Source of the DNA: CAIWHR01 sp963788185
GTDB lineage: Bacteria; Pseudomonadota; Gammaproteobacteria; Burkholderiales; Casimicrobiaceae
Assembly: GCA_963788185.1 (NCBI GenBank)
Contig: CAWBGE010000022.1
Location: forward strand, 62,001 to 126,000
Length of the DNA stretch: 64,000 nt
Direction of reading: 5' to 3'
Part shown: positions 25,220-33,050 of the stretch, in pieces
Numbering within the stretch: position 1 is the first letter of the stretch
Layout of the letters: each line of letters starts with the position of its first letter
Program-made: the position numbers and the translations under genes
Notes under the pieces: generated by a model
The model's input: only the letters and a program-made list of their open reading frames with translations
What the model was told of the DNA's origin: nothing
Database searches by the model: none

Positions 25220-26791
25220 TTAGCGTCGCGTGGTCGCCACCGGCGCGATCGACGTGATCACCCATTCACCGGGCTTCCGCTCGACGAACTCGAAGTCGAC
25301 CGTGGTGCCAGGCTTCAGCCCTTCGAGCAACGACGGATTCGCCGGCACGAACTCCATGGTCATCGCAGGCCACTTGAGACTGGGCACCGGTTCGTGCTTC
25401 ACCGACAGCGTTCCCGCCTTGGCGTCGATGTCAACGACGCTGCCGTGTCCCTTGTGCCCCACTCTGGTGGCTTCCGAGGCTCCCGTGGCGGTCGCGCTAC
25501 CGAAGCCGCCGATGGCGGCCTTGAGGTTGCTTTCGGCGTCGATCAGGAAATTGGCGGCGGTCACGACCGGCTCGCCCTCCTTCACGCCGTCGAGGATCTC
25601 GACGTGGGTATCGCTGCGGGCGCCGAGCTTGACCTCGCGCGGCTCGTAGCGTCCTTCCGCCCGTTGAATGAACACGATGCGGCGCGTTCCGCTGTCGATG
25701 ACGGCCGACGTCGGTACCGTGACGACCTTGGCCCTGGTGCCGACCGGCAGCTCGACCTCGGCGAACATCGCGGGCTTCAACTGCTGTCCCGGATTGGCGA
25801 GTTCGATGCGGATCGGGACCGTGCGCGTCTCCGGCTTGAGCGTCGGGTAGATGTAGGTGATCCGGCCATCGAAGGTCTTGCCGGGATAGGCGTTGAATCT
25901 GAGCTTCGCCACGCTGCCGACGCGAATCTGTCCGAGATCCTGCTCGAACACGTCGGCGATGATCCACACCGCGGAGAGATCGGCGATCTGGAAGAGCGCC
26001 TCGCCGGGCATGAAGCGCATGCCCTGCAACGCCTTCTTCTCCAGCACGATGCCGCCCGCCGGCGACCGGAATGTCAACGTGCGGCGGATTTCGCCGGTGC
26101 CCACCAGCGCCTTCACCTGCTCGTCCGGAATGTCCCAGTTGCGCAGGCGCGCGAGACTCGATTCGGCGAGCCGGCTCATCCCCGCCTGCGCGTCGCCACC
26201 GGCATCCTTCAATGCCTCGACACCCTTGACCGCGATCAGGTACTCACGCTGCGCCGACACGAGCTCCGGAGCGTAGACCTCGAACAGCGGCTGGCCCATT
26301 GCCACCGGCTGGCCGGTCGCGTTGACGTGCAGTTTCTCGACCCAGCCTTCGAACTTGGGCGCCACGGCGACGACCCGCCGCTCGTCGATCTCGACCCGCC
26401 CCAGCGCGCGCACGTTGCGGTCGAGCACCCGGAGCGCCGCGGGTTCGGTGCGCACGCCGAGCATCTGCACCCGATCGACGCTGATCTTCACCGACTTGCC
26501 GTCGTCGGCAGCGTCGTCGTCGCCTTCGTAGACAGGGATGTAGTCCATCCCCATCGGGTCCTTCTTCGGCGTCGGCGAGGTGTCCGGCAGTCCCATCGGG
26601 TTGCGGTAGAAACGGATCTTGCGTGCCGGTTTGGCAGTATCCACCGGCGTCGCGCCGGGCGTGATGGCCCCCGCAGGCGCGGGGGACGCGACCGGCGTGC
26701 TGTGCGGCGCCCGGTTAGCCCACCAATAGCCACCCGCGACACCCAGCGCCAGCATCGCTGCCGCAGCCAACGCGGCGGTTCCGGTCTTCAC
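25220..26791 (-). CDS. cusB: Cu/Ag efflux membrane-fusion protein with C-terminal CusF domain
   Basis: A protein of 523 residues. The start is GTG 26791, whose bases overlap the cusC stop (GTGA) and which has GGGAGA 7 nt upstream. After an N-terminal anchor (residues 3-22) comes a heavy-metal-binding segment (IRFYRNPMGLPDTSP, KKDPMGMDYIPVYEGDD), then the lipoyl/barrel-sandwich, hairpin and beta-barrel domains of periplasmic adaptors. The last 80 residues, after a linker rich in Gly, Ala and Thr, are a CusF-like domain: KHEPVPSLKWPAMTMEF keeps His, Trp and both Met of the Cu(I)/Ag(I) site. The chaperone is thus fused to the adaptor in addition to a free cusF upstream. Confidence 0.93.
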   Translation of the reverse strand: MKTGTAALAAAAMLALGVAGGYWWANRAPHSTPVASPAPAGAITPGATPVDTAKPARKIRFYRNPMGLPDTSPTPKKDPMGMDYIPVYEGDDDAADDGKSVKISVDRVQMLGVRTEPAALRVLDRNVRALGRVEIDERRVVAVAPKFEGWVEKLHVNATGQPVAMGQPLFEVYAPELVSAQREYLIAVKGVEALKDAGGDAQAGMSRLAESSLARLRNWDIPDEQVKALVGTGEIRRTLTFRSPAGGIVLEKKALQGMRFMPGEALFQIADLSAVWIIADVFEQDLGQIRVGSVAKLRFNAYPGKTFDGRITYIYPTLKPETRTVPIRIELANPGQQLKPAMFAEVELPVGTRAKVVTVPTSAVIDSGTRRIVFIQRAEGRYEPREVKLGARSDTHVEILDGVKEGEPVVTAANFLIDAESNLKAAIGGFGSATATGASEATRVGHKGHGSVVDIDAKAGTLSVKHEPVPSLKWPAMTMEFVPANPSLLEGLKPGTTVDFEFVERKPGEWVITSIAPVATTRR

Positions 26792-28065
26792 AAGTCTTCT
26801 CCCACCAGCCGCTCGATCTCGGCCAGACGCATCTGCGCTTCGGCATTCGCCTTCTCTCGGTCCTGCTTCGCCTTGCGGATCTGGCGCTGTGCTTCGAGCA
26901 GGGTGGCGAAGTCGATGCGGCCGTTCTCGTAAGCGGCAAGCGCCGACTGCAGCGTCAGGCTCGCCTGCGGCAAAAGGTGAGTGGTGATCAGGTCGTCGAT
27001 CCGGCGGGCGGCATCGAGGGCGGCGAGGTGTTCGCCGAGTTCGGAGCGCGCCTGCAGCAAGGTGGCTTCCTTGCGCGAGCGGGCGGCAGAGAGCATCGAC
27101 TCCGCCTCGGACTCCTGCGCGCGGCGCGACCCCTGCTGCAGCGGGATATTGACCTCGACCATCAGCTCCCATTCGTTGATCCTGCTGCCCATCTGGATCG
27201 GCGACACCCCGACCGCGAAATCCGGGTAGCGGTTGCGGTAGGTCAGGTCGCGTCCGCGCTCGGCCGACTGGATGCGCGCATCCTCGACCGCGAGCTGGGG
27301 GTTGTTCGCCACCAGCCGATCGGCAAGTGCCGCGGGATCGAGCCGCGCCGGCGGCGGCAACGCTCGGGTACGCCTGGGTTCCGCCAATGGCGCATTGGCC
27401 GGACGAGTAAGCAGGCTGTTGAGCTTCACCTGCCACTGCCGCTTGTCACTGTCCAGCATCACCAGGTCGGTGCGCATGCCGGTCAGTTCGACCTGGGCGC
27501 GGATCGCGTCCTGCTGCGGTACGAGTCCGCTCGCGTAGCGCACCTGCGCCAGGCTCTCCAGACTGCCCATGAGCGTGAGCACCTCGCGCGCCAGTTCCTC
27601 GTTGCGCGCAGCGAGCTGGTACTGGGCGTAGGCGATCTTGATCCTGGCGGCGAGCTCGGCCCAGTTCGCGGCGACGCGTCGATCGGCCTGCAGCGCATCG
27701 GCTTCCGCCACCCCTTGCCGGAGATCGCGCTTGCCCCAGAAGGGGAGGGACTGCGAAAACGTGTACTTGGTCGAACCGACCTTGGCCGGGGACAGGCTGG
27801 GCGACGCGTCGCTGCCGGCATTGGTGATGTTCATCAGCTCGGTCTTGAACATCGGATCGGGCAGCGCACCCGCCGGGCCGATGCGTTGCTGCGCCGCCGC
27901 CGCCTCGTGCCGCATCGCCGCGAGCTCCGGATGCCGGTCGCGTGCGTAGGCGAGCAGGCTCTCGACGCTGTCGCCGGGAAGCGCGTCCTGTGCCGATGCC
28001 GCGAAGGCCGCCAGGCACAGTGACGCGAACAGCGCTGCCGGTCTTGGATGGCGACGAACGAACAT
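26788..28065 (-). CDS. cusC: Outer-membrane efflux channel of the Cus system (TolC family)
   Basis: A protein of 425 residues from ATG 28065. The signal peptide (FVRRHPRPAALFASLCLAAF, cleavage near ASA-QD) has no lipobox Cys, unlike E. coli CusC. Long helices with the TolC-family repeats are visible: LLAYARDRHPELAAMRHEAA and ELAAMR near the first, GVSPIQMGSRINEWELMVEV and AAYENGRIDFATLLEAQRQIRKAK near the second. This short, periplasm-helix-dominated type often goes with CusA/CusB of betaproteobacteria. It lies between cusF and cusB, coupled to cusB by a four-base overlap. Confidence 0.88.
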   Translation of the reverse strand: MFVRRHPRPAALFASLCLAAFAASAQDALPGDSVESLLAYARDRHPELAAMRHEAAAAQQRIGPAGALPDPMFKTELMNITNAGSDASPSLSPAKVGSTKYTFSQSLPFWGKRDLRQGVAEADALQADRRVAANWAELAARIKIAYAQYQLAARNEELAREVLTLMGSLESLAQVRYASGLVPQQDAIRAQVELTGMRTDLVMLDSDKRQWQVKLNSLLTRPANAPLAEPRRTRALPPPARLDPAALADRLVANNPQLAVEDARIQSAERGRDLTYRNRYPDFAVGVSPIQMGSRINEWELMVEVNIPLQQGSRRAQESEAESMLSAARSRKEATLLQARSELGEHLAALDAARRIDDLITTHLLPQASLTLQSALAAYENGRIDFATLLEAQRQIRKAKQDREKANAEAQMRLAEIERLVGEDL

Positions 28066-28100
28066 GGGAATTCGCGAAGGCGCAGGTGCCAAGGACGAGG

Positions 28101-28445
28101 CTACTTGACTGCTTCGTAGGCGACGAGGGTGAGTTCGCCGCCGGGCATGTCCGCCGCGAACCGGATCTTTTCGCCAGCCTTCAGTTTCTTCGTCCAGGCC
28201 GGGTCCTTGACGCGAAAGGTCATCGTCATCTTCGGCATGTTGAGGTTCTTGATGTCGTCATGCGCGATCGTCACTTCACCGCGGTCGGCATCGACCTTCT
28301 TCACGACGCCATTGGTCATCGGCATCGCGGCCGGCGCCGCGGTCTTCGCCGTGGACATGTGCTGCGAGTGGTCGGTCTGGCCGAAGGCGGCGAGCGGAAC
28401 GGCGGCGACAACGGCGACGAGGATTGCGGCAGGAAGGGCATTCAC
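28101..28445 (-). CDS. cusF: Periplasmic Cu(I)/Ag(I) chaperone CusF
   Basis: A protein of 114 residues. The signal peptide is residues 1-22 (cleavage near AAFG-QT), followed by a His/Met-containing linker (DHSQHM) and an OB-fold domain with EVTIAHDDIKNLNMPKMTMTF. The metal-site His and two Met residues of CusF are kept, but the Trp that stacks on the metal in E. coli CusF (W-P-A-M-T-M) is replaced by Met (M-P-K-M-T-M). First gene of the cusFCBA operon, divergent from cusRS. Confidence 0.92.
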   Translation of the reverse strand: MNALPAAILVAVVAAVPLAAFGQTDHSQHMSTAKTAAPAAMPMTNGVVKKVDADRGEVTIAHDDIKNLNMPKMTMTFRVKDPAWTKKLKAGEKIRFAADMPGGELTLVAYEAVK

Positions 28446-28522
28446 CGGGGGTCTCCTGGTTTCGGGTGCGGAACGGTGCTTGCAGTATCGGGTTGCAGGC
28501 AGTACGGCAGCCTGACGTGAAC

Positions 28523-28538
28523 ATTACATCGCTGTAAT
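28523..28538. promoter_or_regulatory. Probable CusR/CopR box
   Basis: Perfect palindrome ATTACATCGCTGTAAT (ATTACA-N4-TGTAAT) in the 157-bp divergent region between cusF and cusR. Heavy-metal OmpR-type regulators (CusR, CopR, PcoR) bind TTACA/TGTAA inverted repeats of this form, so it should control both directions. Confidence 0.65.
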
Positions 28539-28602
28539 CTGCGTGCCATGGAAGCGGCGCGTGCGGCACAATGCCCGGGATGCCGACGCTGGCGCAAAGG
28601 CG

Positions 28603-29283
28603 ATGAAGATCCTGATAGTCGAAGACGAGCCCAAGACCGGCGCGTACCTCAAGCAGGGGCTCGCCGAAGCCGGATTCGTCACCGATCTCGCGCGTGACGG
28701 CATCGACGGCATTCACCTGGGCTCGAGCGAAGACTACGACCTCGTCATCCTCGACGTCATGCTGCCCGGCGCCGACGGCTGGCAGGTGCTCGCGGCGCTG
28801 CGCCGTGCGGGGCGCGACATGCCGGTGCTCTTTCTCACCGCGCGCGACGGCGTGGAAGACCGCGTCAAGGGACTCGAGGCGGGCGCCGACGACTATCTCG
28901 TCAAGCCGTTCGCATTCTCGGAGCTTCTGGCCCGCGTGCGCACGCTGCTGCGCCGTGGCAAGGTGCGCGAATCCGAGTCGTTGCGCGTCGCCGATCTCGA
29001 ACTCGACCTCATGCGGCGGCGCGTCGTGCGGGGCGGACGGCGGATCGACCTCACGGCCAAGGAGTTCGCGCTGCTCGAACTCCTGCTGCGCCGCCGCGGC
29101 GAAGTGCTGCCGCGGTCGCTGATCGCTTCGCAGGTGTGGGACATGAATTTCGACAGCGATACCAACGTGATCGAGGTGGCGGTGCGGCGCCTGCGGGCCA
29201 AGATCGACGATGATTTCGACGTCAAGCTGATCCGCACCGTGCGCGGCATGGGCTATGTGATCGAACTGCCCGAGGCCGCATGA
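28603..29283 (+). CDS. cusR: Heavy-metal response regulator (OmpR family)
   Basis: A protein of 226 residues from ATG 28603 (AAAGG upstream); the extension to 28543 runs towards the binding palindrome and is not used. The receiver domain has the acidic pocket VEDEPKTGAYLKQGL, phospho-acceptor Asp51 (LVILDVMLPG) and the Thr/Lys switch residues (LTAR, LVKPFAF). The winged-helix output domain shows DLTAKEFALLELLLRR and the recognition helix NVIEVAVRRLRAKID. It activates cusFCBA in response to copper or silver. It overlaps cusS by four bases. Confidence 0.93.
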   Translation: MKILIVEDEPKTGAYLKQGLAEAGFVTDLARDGIDGIHLGSSEDYDLVILDVMLPGADGWQVLAALRRAGRDMPVLFLTARDGVEDRVKGLEAGADDYLVKPFAFSELLARVRTLLRRGKVRESESLRVADLELDLMRRRVVRGGRRIDLTAKEFALLELLLRRRGEVLPRSLIASQVWDMNFDSDTNVIEVAVRRLRAKIDDDFDVKLIRTVRGMGYVIELPEAA

Positions 29284-30677
29284 AGCGTCCGCTCTCGATT
29301 GCGCTGCGGCTCAACGTCCTGTTCCTGTCGATCCTGGCGACAGCCCTCGTCGGCGGGGGAGTTTGGCTGGTTTCGGCGATCGACACCCATTTCCAGGAAC
29401 AGGACCGGATGGAGATAGGCGGCAAATTGGCATTGCTGCGCCGGGCGATCGCCGGCGTTCGCACGCCCGCGGATCTCGTTGCGCTGCCGGGTCACCTCGA
29501 CGACGCGCTGGTCGGCCATCACGGGCTGCACGTGGCCGTCGCGGACGACCGGGGCGCCATCCTCTACGCAGCGCCCGAGTTCGTGTTTCCGCTCGAGTGG
29601 CGCGAGCGCGCCCTGCCCATCGACGTCGTGACCGAGCTGCCATTCCTGCGCTGGGATCGCAATGGCGCGAGCTACCGGGGCCTGATCGAGGCAATGCCCA
29701 CCGGCCTGGCCGGCGGGGCGCGTCTTGCCGTCGGCGTTGCGCTCGACATCGAGCATCACCAGACGTTCATGCAGGCCCTGTCGGACGCGATGTTCACCGG
29801 GCTGGCGGTGTGCCTTCTGGCCGCCGGGGCGCTCACGTCTGTCGCCACGCGGCGCGGTCTCGCGCCGCTTCGCGACATGGCGAGCGTGGCCAAGGGAATT
29901 TCGGCGAGCCGCCTCGATCAGCGGCTCGACGTCGACACTGTCCCCTCCGAGCTGGTCGACCTGGCCGCATCGTTCAACGACATGCTGGCCCGGCTCGAGG
30001 GTTCGTTCCGGCGGCTGTCCGACTTCTCGGCCGACATCGCGCACGAACTGCGCACGCCGATCAGCAACCTGATGATCGAGACGCAGGTCGCACTGTCGCG
30101 TTCGCGTACCGCCGACGATTATCGCGAAATCCTCTACTCCAGCCTCGAGGAATACGAGCACCTGGCGCGGATGATCACCGACATGCTGTTCCTCGCCAAG
30201 GCCGACAACGGTCTTCTGGTGCCCAACCGCGAGGACCTGGACCTCGCGCGCGAAGTCGACGCCGTCGTCGAGTACTACGAAGTGCTCGCAGCCGAGCGGA
30301 ATGTTCGCCTGCGGCGTTCGGGCGAGGGCCGGATCAGCGGCGACAAGCTGATGCTCCGCCGGGCGATCGGCAACCTTGTCTCCAACGCGGTGCGCCATGC
30401 GCCGGAGGCCGGCGAGGTGATGATCGAGTTGAGCCCGGGCGAGAAGGGCGGGATCCGGATCGCGGTCACCAACCCCGGCGAACCCATCGCCACGGAGGAT
30501 CGGAGCCGGATATTCGACCGCTTCTACCGCGTCGATCCCTCGCGTCAGCGCAGCGGCGAAGGTGCGGGTCTGGGGCTTGCCATCGCGCGTTCGATCGCGA
30601 CGGCGCACGGCGGCGGCATCGAAGCGGTGGCGACGACGACAGGCGCGCGCTTCGAAATGACGCTGCCGGCCGGGTAG
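29280..30677 (+). CDS. cusS: Heavy-metal sensor histidine kinase
   Basis: A protein of 465 residues. Membrane segments near residues 11-33 and 168-190 bracket a periplasmic metal-sensing domain; a HAMP domain follows (RGLAPLRDMASVAKGIS). The phospho-acceptor is His255 in FSADIAHELRTPISNL; ATP-binding boxes are NLVSNAVRHAP (N), FDRFYRVDPSRQ and GAGLGLAIARSIATAHGG. It belongs to the CusS/CopS/CzcS kinase type. It starts within the cusR stop (ATGA), so the two are coupled. Confidence 0.93.
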   Translation: MKRPLSIALRLNVLFLSILATALVGGGVWLVSAIDTHFQEQDRMEIGGKLALLRRAIAGVRTPADLVALPGHLDDALVGHHGLHVAVADDRGAILYAAPEFVFPLEWRERALPIDVVTELPFLRWDRNGASYRGLIEAMPTGLAGGARLAVGVALDIEHHQTFMQALSDAMFTGLAVCLLAAGALTSVATRRGLAPLRDMASVAKGISASRLDQRLDVDTVPSELVDLAASFNDMLARLEGSFRRLSDFSADIAHELRTPISNLMIETQVALSRSRTADDYREILYSSLEEYEHLARMITDMLFLAKADNGLLVPNREDLDLAREVDAVVEYYEVLAAERNVRLRRSGEGRISGDKLMLRRAIGNLVSNAVRHAPEAGEVMIELSPGEKGGIRIAVTNPGEPIATEDRSRIFDRFYRVDPSRQRSGEGAGLGLAIARSIATAHGGGIEAVATTTGARFEMTLPAG

Positions 30678-30796
30678 ATTCCCTCGATGCTGATCGTGCC
30701 TGGCGTGCCGAGGCTCATCGCGCGCGGCCCGCGGATTCCGGTCAGGCGAGGGCAGCTCTCCGCCGCCGAGTAATCTCCCGCCGGGGGCGCATGCAT

Positions 30797-30808
30797 GGTA
30801 GCGCTACC
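30797..30808. promoter_or_regulatory. LacI-family operator at the regulator's own promoter
   Basis: Perfect palindrome GGTAGCGCTACC, a typical LacI/GntR-family operator with central CG. It lies 23 bp before the proposed start codon of the repressor and 9 bp upstream of a TAGAAT hexamer, implying autoregulation. Identical half-sites recur before the glucarate operon. Confidence 0.7.
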
Positions 30809-30830
30809 GGTTTGGACTAGAATGGCGGCC

Positions 30831-31910
30831 ATGCCGTCCGAGCCCAAGTCAGCGGTCCCCGGAGTCGCGTCGCCCGGCGCATCGGGTCGCCGCCGCCGGC
30901 GCGGCAGCGGTGGCATCACGCTGCAGGATGTCGCGCGGCTTGCCGGGGTGTCGATGATCACCGCGTCGCGCGCCGTCAATACCCCGGAGCGGGTGGCGGC
31001 GCAGACGCTGCAGCGTGTCCGCGATGCGGTTCAGCGCACGGGCTACGTGCCCAACCGCCAGGCCGGCGGTCTCGCCTCGAGCCGCAGCCGGCTGGTCGCA
31101 GCGGTCGTCCCGACGATCGTGGGACCGGTGTTCCTCGATGCGGTCCAGTCGCTCACCGAGACGCTGGCCGAGGCGGGGTACCAGCTGATGCTGGGCCAGA
31201 GCGGGTACGAAGGTTCGCGCGAGGATGCGCTGCTCGACGCCATCATCGGCCGCCGTCCCGACGGCATCGTGCTGACCGGCATCATGCATTCGGCCGAAGG
31301 GCGGCGGCGCCTGCTCGCCTCCGGCATCCCGATCGTCGAGACCTGGGACCTGACGCCGACGCCGATCGACATGGTGATCGGCTTTTCGCACGAGAAGATC
31401 GGAGCGGCGGTGGCGGAGCACCTGCATGCGCGCGGGCGGCGGCGGGTGGCGCTGCTTTCCGGCGACGACGAGCGGGCCCGGCGGCGCAAGGCGGGATTCG
31501 ACGCCCGCGCCAGAGAGTTGATGCTCACGTCGGAGGGTGGGTGGGCGATCCCGGCGCGGCTCGTCACCCCGCCGACTTCGCTGGGCCAGGGCCGGGTGGC
31601 GCTGGGCGAGTTGCTCGACGAACGACCGGACATCGACGCCGTCTTCTGCAGTTCGGACCTGCTGGCCCTGGGCGTGCTGGTCGAGGCGCAGGCGAGGGGC
31701 ATCGCGGTTCCCGGGCGCCTCGCCATCGTCGGCTTCGGCGACCTCATGTTCGCGCGCGATCTCGAACCGGCGCTGACTTCAGTGCGCATCGACGGCCACC
31801 GGATCGGCCGGATGGCGGCACACTACATCATCGACCGTGCCGAAGGGCGCTCCGCGCCCGAGCACGTCGTCGACGTCGGCTTTTCGATCATCCAGCGGGC
31901 CAGCAGCTGA
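30831..31910 (+). CDS. LacI-family repressor (GntR-like) of the glucarate operon
   Basis: A protein of 359 residues from ATG 30831; starts at 30795 and 30822 are in frame but the first would place the operator inside the gene. An Arg-rich leader precedes the helix-turn-helix GITLQDVARLAGVSMITASRAVN with the hinge helix LASSRSRLVAAVVP, then a periplasmic-binding-protein-like sensor domain (IGRRPDGIVLTGIMH, IPIVETWDL, GHRIGRMAAHYIID). The likely inducer is glucarate, galactarate or a breakdown product, inferred from the operon downstream, which carries two copies of the same operator. Confidence 0.88.
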   Translation: MPSEPKSAVPGVASPGASGRRRRRGSGGITLQDVARLAGVSMITASRAVNTPERVAAQTLQRVRDAVQRTGYVPNRQAGGLASSRSRLVAAVVPTIVGPVFLDAVQSLTETLAEAGYQLMLGQSGYEGSREDALLDAIIGRRPDGIVLTGIMHSAEGRRRLLASGIPIVETWDLTPTPIDMVIGFSHEKIGAAVAEHLHARGRRRVALLSGDDERARRRKAGFDARARELMLTSEGGWAIPARLVTPPTSLGQGRVALGELLDERPDIDAVFCSSDLLALGVLVEAQARGIAVPGRLAIVGFGDLMFARDLEPALTSVRIDGHRIGRMAAHYIIDRAEGRSAPEHVVDVGFSIIQRASS

Positions 31911-31928
31911 CGGCGATGTCGTTCCCGC

Positions 31929-31978
31929 TTGACGATAGCGAAGTGGTAGCGCTACCATTCAGACTGTTAGCGCTACCA
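31929..31978 (+). promoter_or_regulatory. Promoter and double LacI-type operator of the glucarate operon
   Basis: TTGACG (31929-31934) and TACCAT (31953-31958) with 18 bp between them form a plausible promoter. A perfect 14-bp palindrome TGGTAGCGCTACCA (31944-31957) covers the spacer and -10 region. A second copy with one mismatch, TGTTAGCGCTACCA (31965-31978), follows. The operator centres are 21 bp apart, two helical turns, so two repressor dimers could bind on the same DNA face. Confidence 0.7.
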
Positions 31979-32085
31979 CAAACGTCGCACTCTCGTGGCG
32001 ACGGTGCGCAAAGGCACGCCGGTGGCGTCGACGGCCGAAGTCGCCAATGGCCGCTTCGGACTCACCAAACGCGAAGGAGTCGAGC

Positions 32086-33045
32086 ATGAAGAAACTGCTT
32101 CTGGGTGCAGCACTCGCCGTGGGGCTCGTGGGGTCGGCAGCTGCGGCCTGGCCTGAAAAGACCGTCACCATCGTCGTTCCCTTCCCGGCCGGCGGCTCCA
32201 CCGACATGGTCGCGCGCAACATCGCGCCGAAGCTGCAGGAGAAGTTCGGACAGACGTTCATCATCGACAACCGCGCCGGCGCCACCGGCGCCATCGGCGC
32301 GACGGCCGTCAAGCGTGCCGCCCCCGACGGTTACACCTTCCTGGTAGCGTCGATCGGCGTGTTCGCGGTCAATCCCTTCCTGCAGAAGAACCTTCCCTAC
32401 GATCCGGCCAAGGACTTCGATCTGCTGACGGTTGCCGTGCGGGCGCCCAACGTGCTGGTCGCCAATCCGAACTTCCCCGCGAAGTCGGTGGCGGAGTTGG
32501 TGGCACTGATGAAGAAGACGCCCGACAAGATCACGTTCGCCAACTCGGGATCGGGTTCCTCGGACCACCTGACGGCCGCGTTGTTCATGCAGAAGACCGG
32601 CACGACCGGGGTGAACGTCCCGTACAAGGGCGGCGCACCGGCGATCACCGATCTCCTCGCCGGTCACGTCGACGTCTCGTTCCAGAACATCAACGCGGTG
32701 ATCAATCACATCAAGGCCGGCAAGCTGAACGTGCTCGCCGTCACCGGCGACAAGCGATCGACGCTGCTGCCGCAGGTGCCGACCCTCGCCGAAGCGGGTG
32801 CGAAGGACGTGGATGTGTTCTCGTGGCAAGGCATTGCCGCGCCGAAGGGGCTGCCGGCCGACGTCAAGCAGAAACTGCACGGCGCGATCGTCGGTGCGCT
32901 CAACGATCCGGAAGTGAAGGCCAGGATGGAAGGCATCGGCTTCGAGATCGTCGCCAACACGCCCGAGCAGTTCGCGCAGTTCCTCAACGCCGAGCTCGCC
33001 CGCTGGAAGCAGGTGATCGAAACCGGCAAGATCGCGGTGGAGTGA
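32086..33045 (+). CDS. Bug-family (TctC) periplasmic solute-binding receptor
   Basis: A protein of 319 residues from ATG 32086 (AAGGAG upstream). The signal peptide is residues 1-21 (KKLLLGAALAVGLVGSAAA-AW). Family features are the WPEKTVTIVVPFPAGGSTDMVAR start, DNRAGATGAIGATAVKRAAPDGYT, SVAELVALMKK, VPYKGGAPAITDLLAGHVDVSF and TLAEAGAKDVDV. Bug receptors bind carboxylates for tripartite tricarboxylate transporters or act as sensors; TctA/TctB are not encoded nearby. First gene of the glucarate operon, so its ligand is probably an aldarate. Confidence 0.9.
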   Translation: MKKLLLGAALAVGLVGSAAAAWPEKTVTIVVPFPAGGSTDMVARNIAPKLQEKFGQTFIIDNRAGATGAIGATAVKRAAPDGYTFLVASIGVFAVNPFLQKNLPYDPAKDFDLLTVAVRAPNVLVANPNFPAKSVAELVALMKKTPDKITFANSGSGSSDHLTAALFMQKTGTTGVNVPYKGGAPAITDLLAGHVDVSFQNINAVINHIKAGKLNVLAVTGDKRSTLLPQVPTLAEAGAKDVDVFSWQGIAAPKGLPADVKQKLHGAIVGALNDPEVKARMEGIGFEIVANTPEQFAQFLNAELARWKQVIETGKIAVE

Positions 33046-33050
33046 CGACG

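Noticed and set aside
25220..27436. A longer CusB start giving 738 residues
   Set aside because: The extension overlaps cusC in another frame; a GTG with a good ribosome-binding site at 26791 gives the expected adaptor.
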